Source: an uncultured Clostridia bacterium (GTDB lineage: Bacteria > Bacillota > Dehalobacteriia > UBA4068 > CALXSR01). From it: a stretch of 64,000 nt of DNA. This document shows positions 33,448 through 42,893 of the stretch, piece after piece (position 1 is the first letter of the stretch; every line of letters starts with the position of its first letter). The stretch spans positions 1-64,000 of the forward strand of contig CALXSR010000011.1 in assembly GCA_944391215.1 (NCBI GenBank), in the 5' to 3' direction. A model generated the notes under the pieces. It was not told where the DNA came from. It made no database searches and saw nothing but the letters and a program-made list of their open reading frames with translations. Both the position numbers and the translations under genes were made by a program.

Positions 33448-36204
33448 TTATTTGCTTTCTTTTTCTTGCAAACCAGCCAATACTTTTTCCGGCAAAGCAG
33501 GTAATTGATAAATACGTACTCCACAAGCATTGTAAATGGCATTAATGATAGCCGGGTGCGGAGCGGTTAAAGGCAATTCGCCGCAACCAGAAGCTCCAAA
33601 CGGACCTTGTTCACGCGGCGTTTGTAAAAATTCCACATCCAAAACATCCGGAACATCTTGAATATAAGGAATCCCACAAGAACGTATATCTTTATGAATT
33701 TTCACATCATCAAAATCTTCACTTAACGCCAAACCAATCCCTTGGGCTAAACCGCCATACATTTGCCCTTCTACCGTATTGACATTAGCTAAAACACCAC
33801 AATCTACACAAAGATGCATTTTTTCTACTTGTGTTTTCCCAGTTCTGGTATCTACCGCAACTTCTGCTAAAAACACACCATAATTATAAGAAGGAACTAC
33901 TTGACCGCCATTTTCTAATTGGTAGGTTTCAAAATTGATCTGTTCGCACATAGATGCTGCAGAATAGTTACCAAAGTATTTGGTTGGCAAGCCTTCTTTT
34001 ACCATTTCATCATAGGTTCGGAAGCTACCATCAGGCTTCTTCATGGCTGCAATCAATTGTTCGCAAGAGTTAACAATCGCATTGGCTACCGTAAATTGCG
34101 AACGACTGGCAGAAGCCGGACCACTATCCGGACATTTACCGGTATCATTCATATATAGATGAATTTGTTCCGGTTTTAAACCCAAAGGACGTAACGCTTC
34201 ATGCGCAGTAGATAAAGTACCAATATCAGCGCCTTGCCCATGGTCTTCCCAAGTATTATAAATGGTCACCGAACCGTCTGGATTCAATTCAATATCGGAA
34301 CCGGCTTTATCAACGGCGTCTTTTCCAGTATTATAAACGCCTAAAGATACGCCAACCCCATATTTTATAAATTCAGAGTTTTTATTCTTTTCAGCTGCTT
34401 CTTTTTTGGCCGCTTCATATTTAGGACGCATCATATCCATTAGTTTTTCCATCGGGAAAATGCGCGGATTTTCGTTCAAGTTTGAAGTTTGGCCAGGACG
34501 CAAGATGTTTTTATAACGGAACTCAAATGGATCCATACCAATCGCTTCCGCCAATTCATCCATCATCGATTCCGAAGAGAAATAAGCCTGCGGACCGCCA
34601 TAAGCACGGAAAGCGGTACAAAAAGCTTGGTTGGTAAAGCATACCCGACAAGCCCCACGAATACTATCCACATAATAGGGGAAGAACGGGTAGCGAATGG
34701 TTTTTCCAATCACATTATCGCCATATTCAGAATAAGCACCATGGTCCATGGTAATATCATCTTCTACGGCTACCAATTTCCCATCTTTATTCGCAGCAGC
34801 TTTAATATTGATAAAAGCAGGAGCCCGTTTACCAGTATAAGTGATTTGTTGGAAATAATCATATTCCAAATAAGCCGGACGGCCAGTTGCAATGGTTACA
34901 ACGGCACAAAGCGCTTCCAAAGTGGGGCTTAATTTATAACCAAAAGATCCGCCAACCGGGTTGGAAATCATACGTAATTTATCTTTTTCCAGCCCTAGCC
35001 CTTCACAAATCATAAAGTGATTAGAATATAAAGTAATACATTTGGATTGTATTACAATTTCACCATTTTCACCCACATAGGAAAAACCAACATCCGGTTC
35101 AATCGGCAAGTGCGGTTGTCTTTGCGTATAGTAATCTCTTTCCAAAACCACATCGGCCTTTTTGAATTTTTCTTCCGGGTCCTCCCCACGAATTAATTTC
35201 AATTCGCAGTACATATTGGGGTTACCAGGATGGATTTCAATCGCATCCGGAGCCAAAGCTTCCGGCGCACTCATATAAGCTGGCAACACTTCATATTCTA
35301 CTTTTACTTTTTTCGCAGCTTCTTTGGCATGTTCTTTGGTATCGGCACAAACGATGGCAACAGCATCACCAAATTGAAATACTTTTTTATCGCACAAAAT
35401 AGGACGATCATAACCATCCTGTTTGCTCCAAGGATAAGAAACAAAACCAAAAATACGGTTACTGCCTTTTACGTCTTTATGGGTAATTACACGTTCTACA
35501 CCAGGCATTTTTTCTGCTTCACTGGTATCGATCGATAAAATATTAGCGTGCGGAACATCTGCTTGCACCAAAGCCAAACGCAAAGTATCAGCCGGCAATT
35601 TTTGCCCCAGATCCGCCCCATATTCGCAAGTACCGGTTACTTTTGCAACCGCGGAAGGTCTGGGATAACGGGTATTCCAAATTCTTTCATCTTCCGGCAT
35701 TTTAAAATCTAATTCTTTTTCATCCATTTCGCCGCGCAAAACTTTTGCCGCCATCATTACCGCATCAACCGCCGGTTTATAGCCGTTGCAACGACAAACA
35801 TTGCGATGTTTTTGATACCAATCGCGTACTTCTTCTCTGGTAGGATTATTGTTTTCATCTAATAATTGTTTCCCGGATACGATAAAACCAGGGATACAAA
35901 AACCACATTGCGGCGCACCGGTAGCAATAAAAGCCTTTTGCAGTGGATGCATATGCAAAGGCGTACCAATGCCCTCAATGGTAGTAATTTCCGCATTTTC
36001 CGGTACCATACGCATTTTGGTAATACAAGAACGTACGACCTTCCCGTTTACAATAACGGAACAAGCGCCACATTGCCCTTTCCCGCAGGCATGTTTGGTT
36101 CCGGTTAAACCCAACTGTTCCCGAATCACCATATCCAGGAATTCTTCAGAATCCGCAACCACAAAACGGGGAACGCCATTGATAATGAGATTTTTCCTTT
36201 CCAT
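33448..36204 (-). CDS. Molybdopterin-dependent aldehyde oxidoreductase (xanthine oxidase family)
   Basis: The ~918-residue product starts at ATG 36204, after GAGGGG; a TTG six codons earlier has no site. The N-terminal plant-type 2Fe-2S domain (CGKGQCGACSV, ~40-48) and the second 2Fe-2S domain (CGFCIPGFI, CRCNGYKPA, ~100-145) are followed by the two molybdenum-binding domains (PRPSAVAKVTGTCEYGADL; GGSFGYKL; AFRAYGGPQA; GGLAQGIGLAL). The active-site Glu is in GPFGASGCGELPLT. No FAD domain is present; the flavin protein downstream can supply that link. It is first in the operon, so it sets the pathway: aldehyde or heteroaromatic hydroxylation. The substrate cannot be told from sequence alone. 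Confidence 0.92.
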   Translation of the reverse strand: MERKNLIINGVPRFVVADSEEFLDMVIREQLGLTGTKHACGKGQCGACSVIVNGKVVRSCITKMRMVPENAEITTIEGIGTPLHMHPLQKAFIATGAPQCGFCIPGFIVSGKQLLDENNNPTREEVRDWYQKHRNVCRCNGYKPAVDAVMMAAKVLRGEMDEKELDFKMPEDERIWNTRYPRPSAVAKVTGTCEYGADLGQKLPADTLRLALVQADVPHANILSIDTSEAEKMPGVERVITHKDVKGSNRIFGFVSYPWSKQDGYDRPILCDKKVFQFGDAVAIVCADTKEHAKEAAKKVKVEYEVLPAYMSAPEALAPDAIEIHPGNPNMYCELKLIRGEDPEEKFKKADVVLERDYYTQRQPHLPIEPDVGFSYVGENGEIVIQSKCITLYSNHFMICEGLGLEKDKLRMISNPVGGSFGYKLSPTLEALCAVVTIATGRPAYLEYDYFQQITYTGKRAPAFINIKAAANKDGKLVAVEDDITMDHGAYSEYGDNVIGKTIRYPFFPYYVDSIRGACRVCFTNQAFCTAFRAYGGPQAYFSSESMMDELAEAIGMDPFEFRYKNILRPGQTSNLNENPRIFPMEKLMDMMRPKYEAAKKEAAEKNKNSEFIKYGVGVSLGVYNTGKDAVDKAGSDIELNPDGSVTIYNTWEDHGQGADIGTLSTAHEALRPLGLKPEQIHLYMNDTGKCPDSGPASASRSQFTVANAIVNSCEQLIAAMKKPDGSFRTYDEMVKEGLPTKYFGNYSAASMCEQINFETYQLENGGQVVPSYNYGVFLAEVAVDTRTGKTQVEKMHLCVDCGVLANVNTVEGQMYGGLAQGIGLALSEDFDDVKIHKDIRSCGIPYIQDVPDVLDVEFLQTPREQGPFGASGCGELPLTAPHPAIINAIYNACGVRIYQLPALPEKVLAGLQEKESK

Positions 36205-36362
36205 TTTCCAACCCCTCTTCAATTTTATTCAAAAACCATAAAATAAATTTCTTTCTTATTCATACATAAAACAGAGCCTTTTTTAAACATACGCAAATTC
36301 TCAACAACAATACCCTTTTACCATAAAATAGCACAGTAAAAACAAATTTTTCTTACTATTCA

Positions 36363-36392
36363 ATTATATCTGACTTTATCAACAGTTGTAAA
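36363..36392 (-). promoter_or_regulatory. Promoter of the molybdenum-hydroxylase operon
   Basis: On the minus strand TTTACA, 18 bases, TATAAT, about 160 bases before the ATG. Five of six bases match at -35. Confidence 0.55.
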
Positions 36393-37433
36393 GTCTTTTC
36401 CATATTATTTTCATTCGCTACCGCTATCATTTTCCCTCCTCTAAGCGCTATCCTAGCAAAAAAATAGCGCATCATTCCTCCCGGAGAAACCCCTTTTTTG
36501 GATAGCAAAACGCCACCTACTGTACTATTTTTCTGATCCGATTAAGATAAAATCATAGAAGGTCAAAAAATTTTAAACCTAGCCTTTTCTGGTTATTAGG
36601 AACCATTTTAATAAAAGAAACGAGAACAGAGAGGAAAATTTTATGACAAAAGCATGTTTGGTTATTCCATACTGAAACCTACCTACCAAGCGACAAAAGA
36701 AACGACGCAATAATCAAAAACTCCTGGTCCTTTAGAAACCGTGAAATACTATGCGGGATTACAAATATAACGGTTTAGGCACAAAAGGGAGCGCCCCTTC
36801 CATAGATGCCATAACCAAAACAAAAATCATCGTATGCAAAAACGTATTAGTATCATGATTTTCATCCCATTCTTCATAAAATGAAAATCATGATGCTAAA
36901 TTAGCTATGTCCTTATTTTTCTACTTCCTATTCCACCAATATCCACATCATATCACACCGATCCTAGCAAAGGGACAAATACCGTGGTATTTGTTCCTTT
37001 GTTGTTTTTATTCGTTTTAGCCGTTTCCTCCTTGCGGCTAAGTGCGTGCCTCTGTTCCATTCATTTTTGCTATTTTTATTTCTTTTCGCTGTTTTATCGT
37101 TAAAATGAAACGCCTAGCCAAATCACAGAAATAGAACCGAGCCTTTCCTTACCACTCTAAAAAATCAATAGAAATGCATATAACCTGCCATAATTTTAGA
37201 CTAATTTCATAGAACCCTATTTTTTCTTTTTTATGTAACCCTGCATAACCATCGATCCCAAATAAGCTAGGAGGTACTTTTCAGTTAATCCGTTTTTGTG
37301 AAAATCTCTGCGAAACAGAGCTTTTTTTGCCCTGCGGCCAACAATTCCAAAATAAGAAACCCCTTTTCCATGCCTTGCATCTATTGCTTGCCAAAAAAAA
37401 TCGTCTTCTTTACAAGAAAAGCGGTTTTATCGC
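36393..37433. other. One-kilobase gene-poor region with a long hairpin
   Basis: No gene is recognisable. At 36847-36899 a 19-bp stem (TTAGTATCATGATTTTCAT and its partner, one G-U wobble, 15-base loop) is not followed by T's, so it is not a standard terminator. A short frame with a ribosome site starts at 36643 but stops after 10 codons. A small hairpin CTCTG-CGAAA-CAGAG followed by seven T (37306-37328) resembles a weak terminator on the plus strand. The region could be a relic. Confidence 0.45.
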
Positions 37434-37832
37434 TTATTTTCCTTCTTTTAGCAAGTCTCGAATCTCCGTTAATAACACTTCTTCCTGGCTAGGGGCCGGC
37501 GGAGCTGCCGGAGCGGCTTCCTCTTTGCGATGCAAACTATTGATCGTCTTTACAAAAACAAAAACGACAAAAGCTAAAATAATGAAATTGATCACAGTTT
37601 GTATAAAATTTCCTACATTTACTGTAGCCGGACCAATTTGCCAAACCAAGCTCGAAAAAGTGTCTTTCCCTATCAAAATCCCTACCACTGGCATAATAAT
37701 ATCATTCACCAAGGAGTTGGTAATACCGGAAAAAGCGCCCCCTATAATAACCCCAACCGCTAAATCAATGACATTGCCTCTTAAGGCAAATTTTTTAAAT
37801 TCGGCTAAAAATCCATTACTTTTTTTACTCAT
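37434..37832 (-). CDS. mscL: Large-conductance mechanosensitive channel
   Basis: The 132-residue product, the usual family length, has the N-terminal amphipathic stretch [24 protein letters not shown] (helix 1, pore-lining glycines and alanines) and a second membrane helix ([23 protein letters not shown]). A charged C-terminal helix follows with an Ala/Pro linker ([25 protein letters not shown]). It opens under membrane tension to release solutes on osmotic downshock. ATG 37832 follows GGGAGG. It is last in an apparent yyaL-SDR-mscL operon, 20 bases after the SDR gene. Confidence 0.95.
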   Translation of the reverse strand: MSKKSNGFLAEFKKFALRGNVIDLAVGVIIGGAFSGITNSLVNDIIMPVVGILIGKDTFSSLVWQIGPATVNVGNFIQTVINFIILAFVVFVFVKTINSLHRKEEAAPAAPPAPSQEEVLLTEIRDLLKEGK

Positions 37833-37852
37833 TTTTTGCCTCCCGTTTTTTA

Positions 37853-38614
37853 TTAAGGGCGTAAGCCGCTGCCTCCTTGCAACGTAATCGTTTCCCCGGT
37901 TAAATATGCGGCGTCGTCGGACGCCAAAAACACGCATACTTTACCGATATCCGTTTCCGGATCAGCAAAATGCCCCAAAGGAATTTCCTGGATGGCATTC
38001 TCATATAGTTTCGGATAATGCTGTTTCCATTCTTCTAAACCAGGCGTCATGGCCAATGGGCATACTACATTTACGCGGATGCCAAAAGGGCCCCATTCCG
38101 TAGCAGCAACCCGGCTTAAACCACGGATTCCTTCTTTAGTCGCCGCATAGGAAGATTGTCCAAACGCACCTTTTAAGCCAGCGCCAGAAGCAAAATTGAT
38201 CACACTGCCTTTGCTTTCTTTCAAATAAGGAAAAGCCTCCCGCATATAAAAGAAGGTAGCGTATAATCCAGAACCAATAGCTAAATCAAAATCCTCTTTA
38301 CTGTGCTCCGCTAGAGGAGTCCCCGATTTGGAAGTTTGGGCATTGTTAATTAAAATATCAATTCCACCAAATTTTTCTACTGTTTGTTGTACTGCATTTT
38401 TAACCGCCTCTTCTTTCGCGCCGTCTGCGGTTACAGGTAAAACGCAAATACCGTAAGCACTTGCCAATTCTTTTTTTGCTTGCAGCAAAGTTTCTTCCGT
38501 ACGGCCCGTTAACACCAAGTTGGCGCCCTCTTTCGCAAAAGCTTTGGCTAACCCAAAACCAATTCCTTTGCCACCGCCGGTGATGATCGCTGTCTTATTT
38601 TGTAATCGCTTCAT
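37853..38614 (-). CDS. Short-chain dehydrogenase/reductase
   Basis: The 253-residue product is a classical SDR: the cofactor site [16 protein letters not shown] (~13-28), NNAQTS (NNAG variant, with Gln for the usual Gly), the catalytic Ser in NFASGAGL and YAATK (Tyr-x-x-x-Lys, ~157). The C-terminal [11 protein letters not shown] and [14 protein letters not shown] are also present. It reduces or oxidises a carbonyl/hydroxyl substrate with NAD(P)H. The substrate is not identifiable; family matches would include 3-oxoacyl-ACP reductase-like and glucose dehydrogenase-like proteins. It is 44 bases downstream of the thioredoxin-domain gene. Confidence 0.9.
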   Translation of the reverse strand: MKRLQNKTAIITGGGKGIGFGLAKAFAKEGANLVLTGRTEETLLQAKKELASAYGICVLPVTADGAKEEAVKNAVQQTVEKFGGIDILINNAQTSKSGTPLAEHSKEDFDLAIGSGLYATFFYMREAFPYLKESKGSVINFASGAGLKGAFGQSSYAATKEGIRGLSRVAATEWGPFGIRVNVVCPLAMTPGLEEWKQHYPKLYENAIQEIPLGHFADPETDIGKVCVFLASDDAAYLTGETITLQGGSGLRP

Positions 38615-38658
38615 GTCGTATGCCTCCTCTTTTTTAGACGCTAAAATTGGTCAAATTC

Positions 38659-40677
38659 CTACTTTTTTTGTTTTTCCAGACTTTTTACCGGTACCAAACA
38701 ACGTTGTTCGGTACAAAAATAATACTTGCTTTCACCCGGTTTCAGCACATAATCCCTTAAATGCGGAAACATACTCTTTATTTGTTCCATATTCTTTTCC
38801 TCTATAGCTACCAATACCAGGCGTTCCGTATTTTGGTTACCCAACCAGTCCATCAAGTTTTTTTTCTCTTCCTGTTGGCCCAAAACCGCAATCAATTCCG
38901 TTTCCGGATAAGCCATATTCAAAAACCCAAGCAACAAAAAACAATAGGCAGTGGGATTTGCCTCAACCAAAGGCAAATAAGCAGAAAAACAATTCTCCGT
39001 CATTTTTTGCCACGTTTGATTGCGGCTTAAGGTAGCTAAATATTGTAACCCAACAAAAGCAACGGAATTACCAGCCGGCATAGCTCCGTCATAATACTCT
39101 TTAGGACGAAAAATTAAATCGTCGTGCGCGGTGCTGGTCAAGTAAAATCCAGCTCGTTCCGTATCATAAAATAAATCCAATAACTGCTGTTGCCATAATA
39201 ATGCTTTTTGCAAATAAACCGTATCGCAGGTAGTCATATATAAGTTTCTCGCCGCCCAAATAGCAAAAGCATAATCATCCAAATAAGCCGGAATGCCAAC
39301 GCTACCTTGCCAAAAACGCGCATAAAGGAAGCCCTTTTGATCCGTCATCGTTTCCTCCAAAAAGGCAAAAGCCCGTTTGGCCAACAGCAAATAATTTTCC
39401 TCTCTTAACACAAGGCTGCCTTTGGCTAAGGCCGCGATCATAAGCGCATTCCAAGAAGTTAAAATTTTGTCGTCTTTGCGCAACGCCATTCTTTTTTGCC
39501 GATAACGATACAATTTTTGCCGCATTCGATCAATTGGTTGCGGTATTTTTTCCCACTGTTTTTGGCTTAGTAAATTGACAATATTTTTCCCATCAAAATT
39601 ACCTTTTTGATCAATACCGTAGAAATTACAAAAAACAGGGCCGTCTTGCTCCCCTAAAACGGCCATAACTTCTGCCAATGTAAACAAATAAAAAGCGCCT
39701 TCTCCCTCTACGCTATCGGCGTCTTGCGCAGTATAAAAGCCGCCATAATCCGACATCATTTCCTGCTCCACATAGAAAAATATTTTTCTGGCCATATCCT
39801 GGTAAAAATCCTTTTTGGTAATCCGATAACATTCCAAATACACCATTGCCAAAAGAGCATTATCATAAAGCATTTTCTCAAAATGCGGCACCAGCCATTC
39901 TCTATCCGTCGAATAACGACTGAAGCCAAAACCGATTTGGTCAAAAATCCCCCCTCTTGCCATCTGCTGCAATGTTTTTTCTACCATTGGTAAAATTGCC
40001 TTATCCGCGGTTTGTTCCGCATATTGTAATAAAAAAAGCATTTGCTGGGGCGCCGGAAATTTGGGAACATCAGAAAATCCGCCATAAACCGGATCAAAAT
40101 GCTGTTTTAATCCTGCAACCGCTTTTTGGCATAATGTTTGACAAAGTTCCTTCTTGCCAATCTTTTTCTTCCGCGGTTTTTCTAGTTCTTGTTGTATACT
40201 TTGCGCTAAAGCAAATGTCATGGATTGGCTCGCTTCTTCACAGGCAGCGCGTTCTGTTTGCCACATATGATTGATTTCCTGCAGTAAAAGCAAGAAATTT
40301 TCTTTTGGTAAATAAGTTGCAGCAAAAATTGGTTTTTGAGTGGGCGTTAAAAAAACACTAAGAGGCCAGCCGCCAAAACCTGTAAAGGACTGGCAAAACT
40401 GCATATAAACGGCATCCACATCGGGGCGTTCTTCTCTATCCACTTTAATGGCAATAAAATGTTCATTTAGATAAGAAGCTACTTGCTCATCCATAAAAGA
40501 TTCCTCTGTCATCACATGACACCAATGGCAAGTAGCATATCCAATACTCAAAAAAATAGGTTTTTGCTCCTTTTGCGCTTTTGCAAAAGCAGCGGCAGTC
40601 CAGGGATACCAATCCACCGGATTTTGCGCATGTTGCAATAAATAAGGGCTTTTTTCATTTTGCAAATGATTATACAT
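38659..40677 (-). CDS. Thioredoxin-domain protein of the YyaL/SSP411 family
   Basis: The 672-residue product has an N-terminal DUF255 thioredoxin-like domain ([33 protein letters not shown] with the CxxC at ~50-53, [10 protein letters not shown]). A long alpha/alpha-barrel region follows (~190-640) with [48 protein letters not shown] and [12 protein letters not shown] motifs. The family resembles N-acylglucosamine epimerase-type barrels joined to a redox domain. Its function remains unclear; in other bacteria a role in redox or protein handling has been suggested. It leads the operon with the SDR and mscL genes. Confidence 0.9.
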   Translation of the reverse strand: MYNHLQNEKSPYLLQHAQNPVDWYPWTAAAFAKAQKEQKPIFLSIGYATCHWCHVMTEESFMDEQVASYLNEHFIAIKVDREERPDVDAVYMQFCQSFTGFGGWPLSVFLTPTQKPIFAATYLPKENFLLLLQEINHMWQTERAACEEASQSMTFALAQSIQQELEKPRKKKIGKKELCQTLCQKAVAGLKQHFDPVYGGFSDVPKFPAPQQMLFLLQYAEQTADKAILPMVEKTLQQMARGGIFDQIGFGFSRYSTDREWLVPHFEKMLYDNALLAMVYLECYRITKKDFYQDMARKIFFYVEQEMMSDYGGFYTAQDADSVEGEGAFYLFTLAEVMAVLGEQDGPVFCNFYGIDQKGNFDGKNIVNLLSQKQWEKIPQPIDRMRQKLYRYRQKRMALRKDDKILTSWNALMIAALAKGSLVLREENYLLLAKRAFAFLEETMTDQKGFLYARFWQGSVGIPAYLDDYAFAIWAARNLYMTTCDTVYLQKALLWQQQLLDLFYDTERAGFYLTSTAHDDLIFRPKEYYDGAMPAGNSVAFVGLQYLATLSRNQTWQKMTENCFSAYLPLVEANPTAYCFLLLGFLNMAYPETELIAVLGQQEEKKNLMDWLGNQNTERLVLVAIEEKNMEQIKSMFPHLRDYVLKPGESKYYFCTEQRCLVPVKSLEKQKK

Positions 40678-41026
40678 TTTTAACCTCTTCTTATTTCTTA
40701 TTTTTCATTTCCGCTTTTTATCTTTTATGCTACCTAGTTTTTCCCTAATTTCCCTCTACAGTATTTCACTTTTTCCTATCTTTTTCTTTTATTGGTTTTA
40801 GCAAAACACAATTTCTCAGTTTCATTCTCTTTTATTTTTTCCGCAACGCCTTTGAATATACCAAAAACAGCCGGAATAAAAATTCCGGCTGTTTTTTTAT
40901 GATCAAACAAATGCTAGCGACGACTCTTTTCTACTTTTTCAAATTTTATCATCATATAAAAACCGCTTTTTTCTATTGATGAATCTTAACTTTTTGATTT
41001 ATATAAAGTCGCCAACACTTGGGATT
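40678..41026. other. Gene-free spacer
   Basis: Apart from the terminator at 40863-40896 no gene or repeat was seen. It would also hold the promoter of the yyaL operon, which I could not place with confidence. Confidence 0.4.
40863..40896. terminator. Terminator after the nhaC-vanW-ligase operon
   Basis: A perfect 15-bp stem AAAAACAGCCGGAAT/ATTCCGGCTGTTTTT with a 4-base loop; U-rich tails on both strands. Confidence 0.9.
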
Positions 41027-42067
41027 TTATTCTATCGCTAAAAGCAAAAGCTCGCGAATAATATCGCCAAACGTCATGTGTTCTGCCATCAGCATACGCG
41101 GATAACGACTGCAATCAGTAAAACCAGGCAATGTGTTTACCTCGTTAAAAACAATAGTTCCATCCGGCTGTAAAAACAAATCTACGCGCGTTAATCCTCG
41201 ACAACCAAATACTTTATATAGCAGCAAGCTCGTTTCTTTTATTTTTGCCTTGGTTTTATCATCAATCCTGGCTGGCAAATGGATGGTAGCTTCGTGAGTT
41301 TGATATTTTTCCGCATAGCCGAAAAAAATATCGCCAATTTCAATTTCATCTATTTGGCCCACGGTTGGTTGTAAATTGCCCAAAACGGCACAACCTACCT
41401 CAAAGCCAATAATATTCTCTTCAATTAACACTTTATCGTCATATAAAAAAGCTTTTTTTACTGCATTTAACAAGTCCTCTTGACAATACACCTTCGTAAT
41501 ACCAATGGAAGAACCAGATTTAGCAGGTTTTACATAAAGGGGATAATCAAAAATCTCCGCAGCAATCGCTTTTTCTATACAGTCGCCACGATAAATAGTA
41601 ACGGCATGCGGCACCGCCACGCCTGCATCTTTGGCTAAAGTATGGGCCAACACTTTATCCATACCAATCACGGACGCATTCATATCGCATCCAACATAAG
41701 GAAGTTCTGCTAATTGTAAAAGCCCCTGCACACTACCATCTTCTCCATTTTTACCATGTAAAACTGGAAATACAATATCGATATCCATAAAAACGCATTG
41801 CCCATCTACAAATTCAATAAAACCTTTATGGGCGGGACTTGGAGATAACACAACTTGCCGGCAAGGGCCAATGGAAAGCCAGGTATCCTTTTCAATGCCG
41901 GTAAGCGGTCCTAAATAGTGGTACCAATTTCCTTCACGGCTAATACCGATACAAACCGCCTCGTAGTCTTGCGGAAACTGCTGCAAAATAGCAAAAGCCG
42001 ACGCCAAAGAAATATCATATTCCGTAGATTTTCCACCAAATAAAACAGCTACTTTTTTCTTATCCAA
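41027..42067 (-). CDS. D-Ala-D-X ligase, VanG-like (D-alanine-D-serine/alanine ligase)
   Basis: The 346-residue ATP-grasp ligase shows VLFGGKSTEYDISLASA (N-terminal glycine loop), VGCDMNASVIGMDK, PLYVKPAKSGSSIGI, GFEVGCAVLGN and the C-terminal NEVNTLPGFTDCSRYPRMLMAE. The last motif and the EYDISL variant of EHEVSL resemble VanG and related ligases rather than housekeeping Ddl. It would join D-Ala to D-Ala, D-Ser or D-lactate for peptidoglycan precursors. It overlaps vanW by 8 bases. VanT, VanXY and VanRS genes are not present, so glycopeptide resistance is not established; acceptor specificity needs structure-based alignment. Confidence 0.82.
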   Translation of the reverse strand: MDKKKVAVLFGGKSTEYDISLASAFAILQQFPQDYEAVCIGISREGNWYHYLGPLTGIEKDTWLSIGPCRQVVLSPSPAHKGFIEFVDGQCVFMDIDIVFPVLHGKNGEDGSVQGLLQLAELPYVGCDMNASVIGMDKVLAHTLAKDAGVAVPHAVTIYRGDCIEKAIAAEIFDYPLYVKPAKSGSSIGITKVYCQEDLLNAVKKAFLYDDKVLIEENIIGFEVGCAVLGNLQPTVGQIDEIEIGDIFFGYAEKYQTHEATIHLPARIDDKTKAKIKETSLLLYKVFGCRGLTRVDLFLQPDGTIVFNEVNTLPGFTDCSRYPRMLMAEHMTFGDIIRELLLLAIE

Positions 42068-42893
42068 AACAATGCTCCCCTTCCTGTATGGTTATGCCTT
42101 GCGGCTGGTATTTTAATGCGCAAACCGGCTCCAATAACAAAATTGTATCTACCACGGTTCCCGTTTTCTTTTGTACGGTTTTCCGATATATTTTATTTTT
42201 TCGATAAAGAATTCCATTTTCTCGGAAAAAGCTTCTATCCTGTTCATAAATTTCATAACGGTACGGGCTTTCATGATTGGCCAATAGAGAACCGTATAAA
42301 TAGCTGTCATCAAACCAAATTTGAATTTGGTAGGTAGTATCCGTTTCGTTTTTCACTTTTAAATCTTGCCAACCTTCATGGATAGTGGCTTCTACGCCGT
42401 CCGGTATTTCGCTAGGCGGAATAGGAAAAGATTCCGCTTTATGGCCATGCCGTTCTATTACGGTAAGAGGACTTTGTAAAAATAGCCAATACAACACGGT
42501 ACTAATTTGGCATAAACCGCCGCCCTTTACCGTAGTAAGTTTATCATCCTGTAATACCAAAGCTTCCTGGTATTCCTGAAAGCGATCCGCTTCTTTTACT
42601 AAAAGCCAAAAAGAAAATACTTCTCCTGGTTTGATTAAAATACGATCTAACGTTTTGGCTGCCAATTTTAAATTATGCACCTTATTATATTGGAACTGAA
42701 TATCCTGACCGCTGTTTTCATTCACCATAAGAGAACTGGTAGCGACAATTTGATAGGGCAAGGTATAATCCACTTTTTTTTGTGCATACGTACGGCCATC
42801 AAAACGCATTGCCAAATAAAAACAAGCTACCTTTTGTTTTTTGCGCAAAGGTAATAAAAAGGGAAATACTTGGGTTAACCTCTTTCTAGGCAT
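42060..42893 (-). CDS. VanW family protein
   Basis: The 277-residue product carries the VanW domain: FQYNKVHNLKLAAKTLDRILIKPGEVFSFW (~67-95), GGGLCQISTVLYW (~123-135), HGHKAESF, IPDGVEATI, and a C-terminal G5-less tail with KNKIYRKTVQKKTGTV. No signal peptide is evident. VanW occurs in VanB- and VanG-type clusters and singly in Clostridia; its biochemical function is unknown. It is translationally coupled to the upstream NhaC gene (19-base overlap) and to the VanG-like ligase downstream, so cell-wall precursor work is the likely context. Confidence 0.9.
   Translation of the reverse strand: MPRKRLTQVFPFLLPLRKKQKVACFYLAMRFDGRTYAQKKVDYTLPYQIVATSSLMVNENSGQDIQFQYNKVHNLKLAAKTLDRILIKPGEVFSFWLLVKEADRFQEYQEALVLQDDKLTTVKGGGLCQISTVLYWLFLQSPLTVIERHGHKAESFPIPPSEIPDGVEATIHEGWQDLKVKNETDTTYQIQIWFDDSYLYGSLLANHESPYRYEIYEQDRSFFRENGILYRKNKIYRKTVQKKTGTVVDTILLLEPVCALKYQPQGITIQEGEHCFG

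Noticed and set aside
36643-36732. Short frame stopping at TGA after 10 codons, considered as a selenoprotein (TGA read through to a ~29-codon product)
   Set aside because: No convincing SECIS-type hairpin directly after the TGA and no recognisable product; it is more likely a chance ATG in non-coding DNA.
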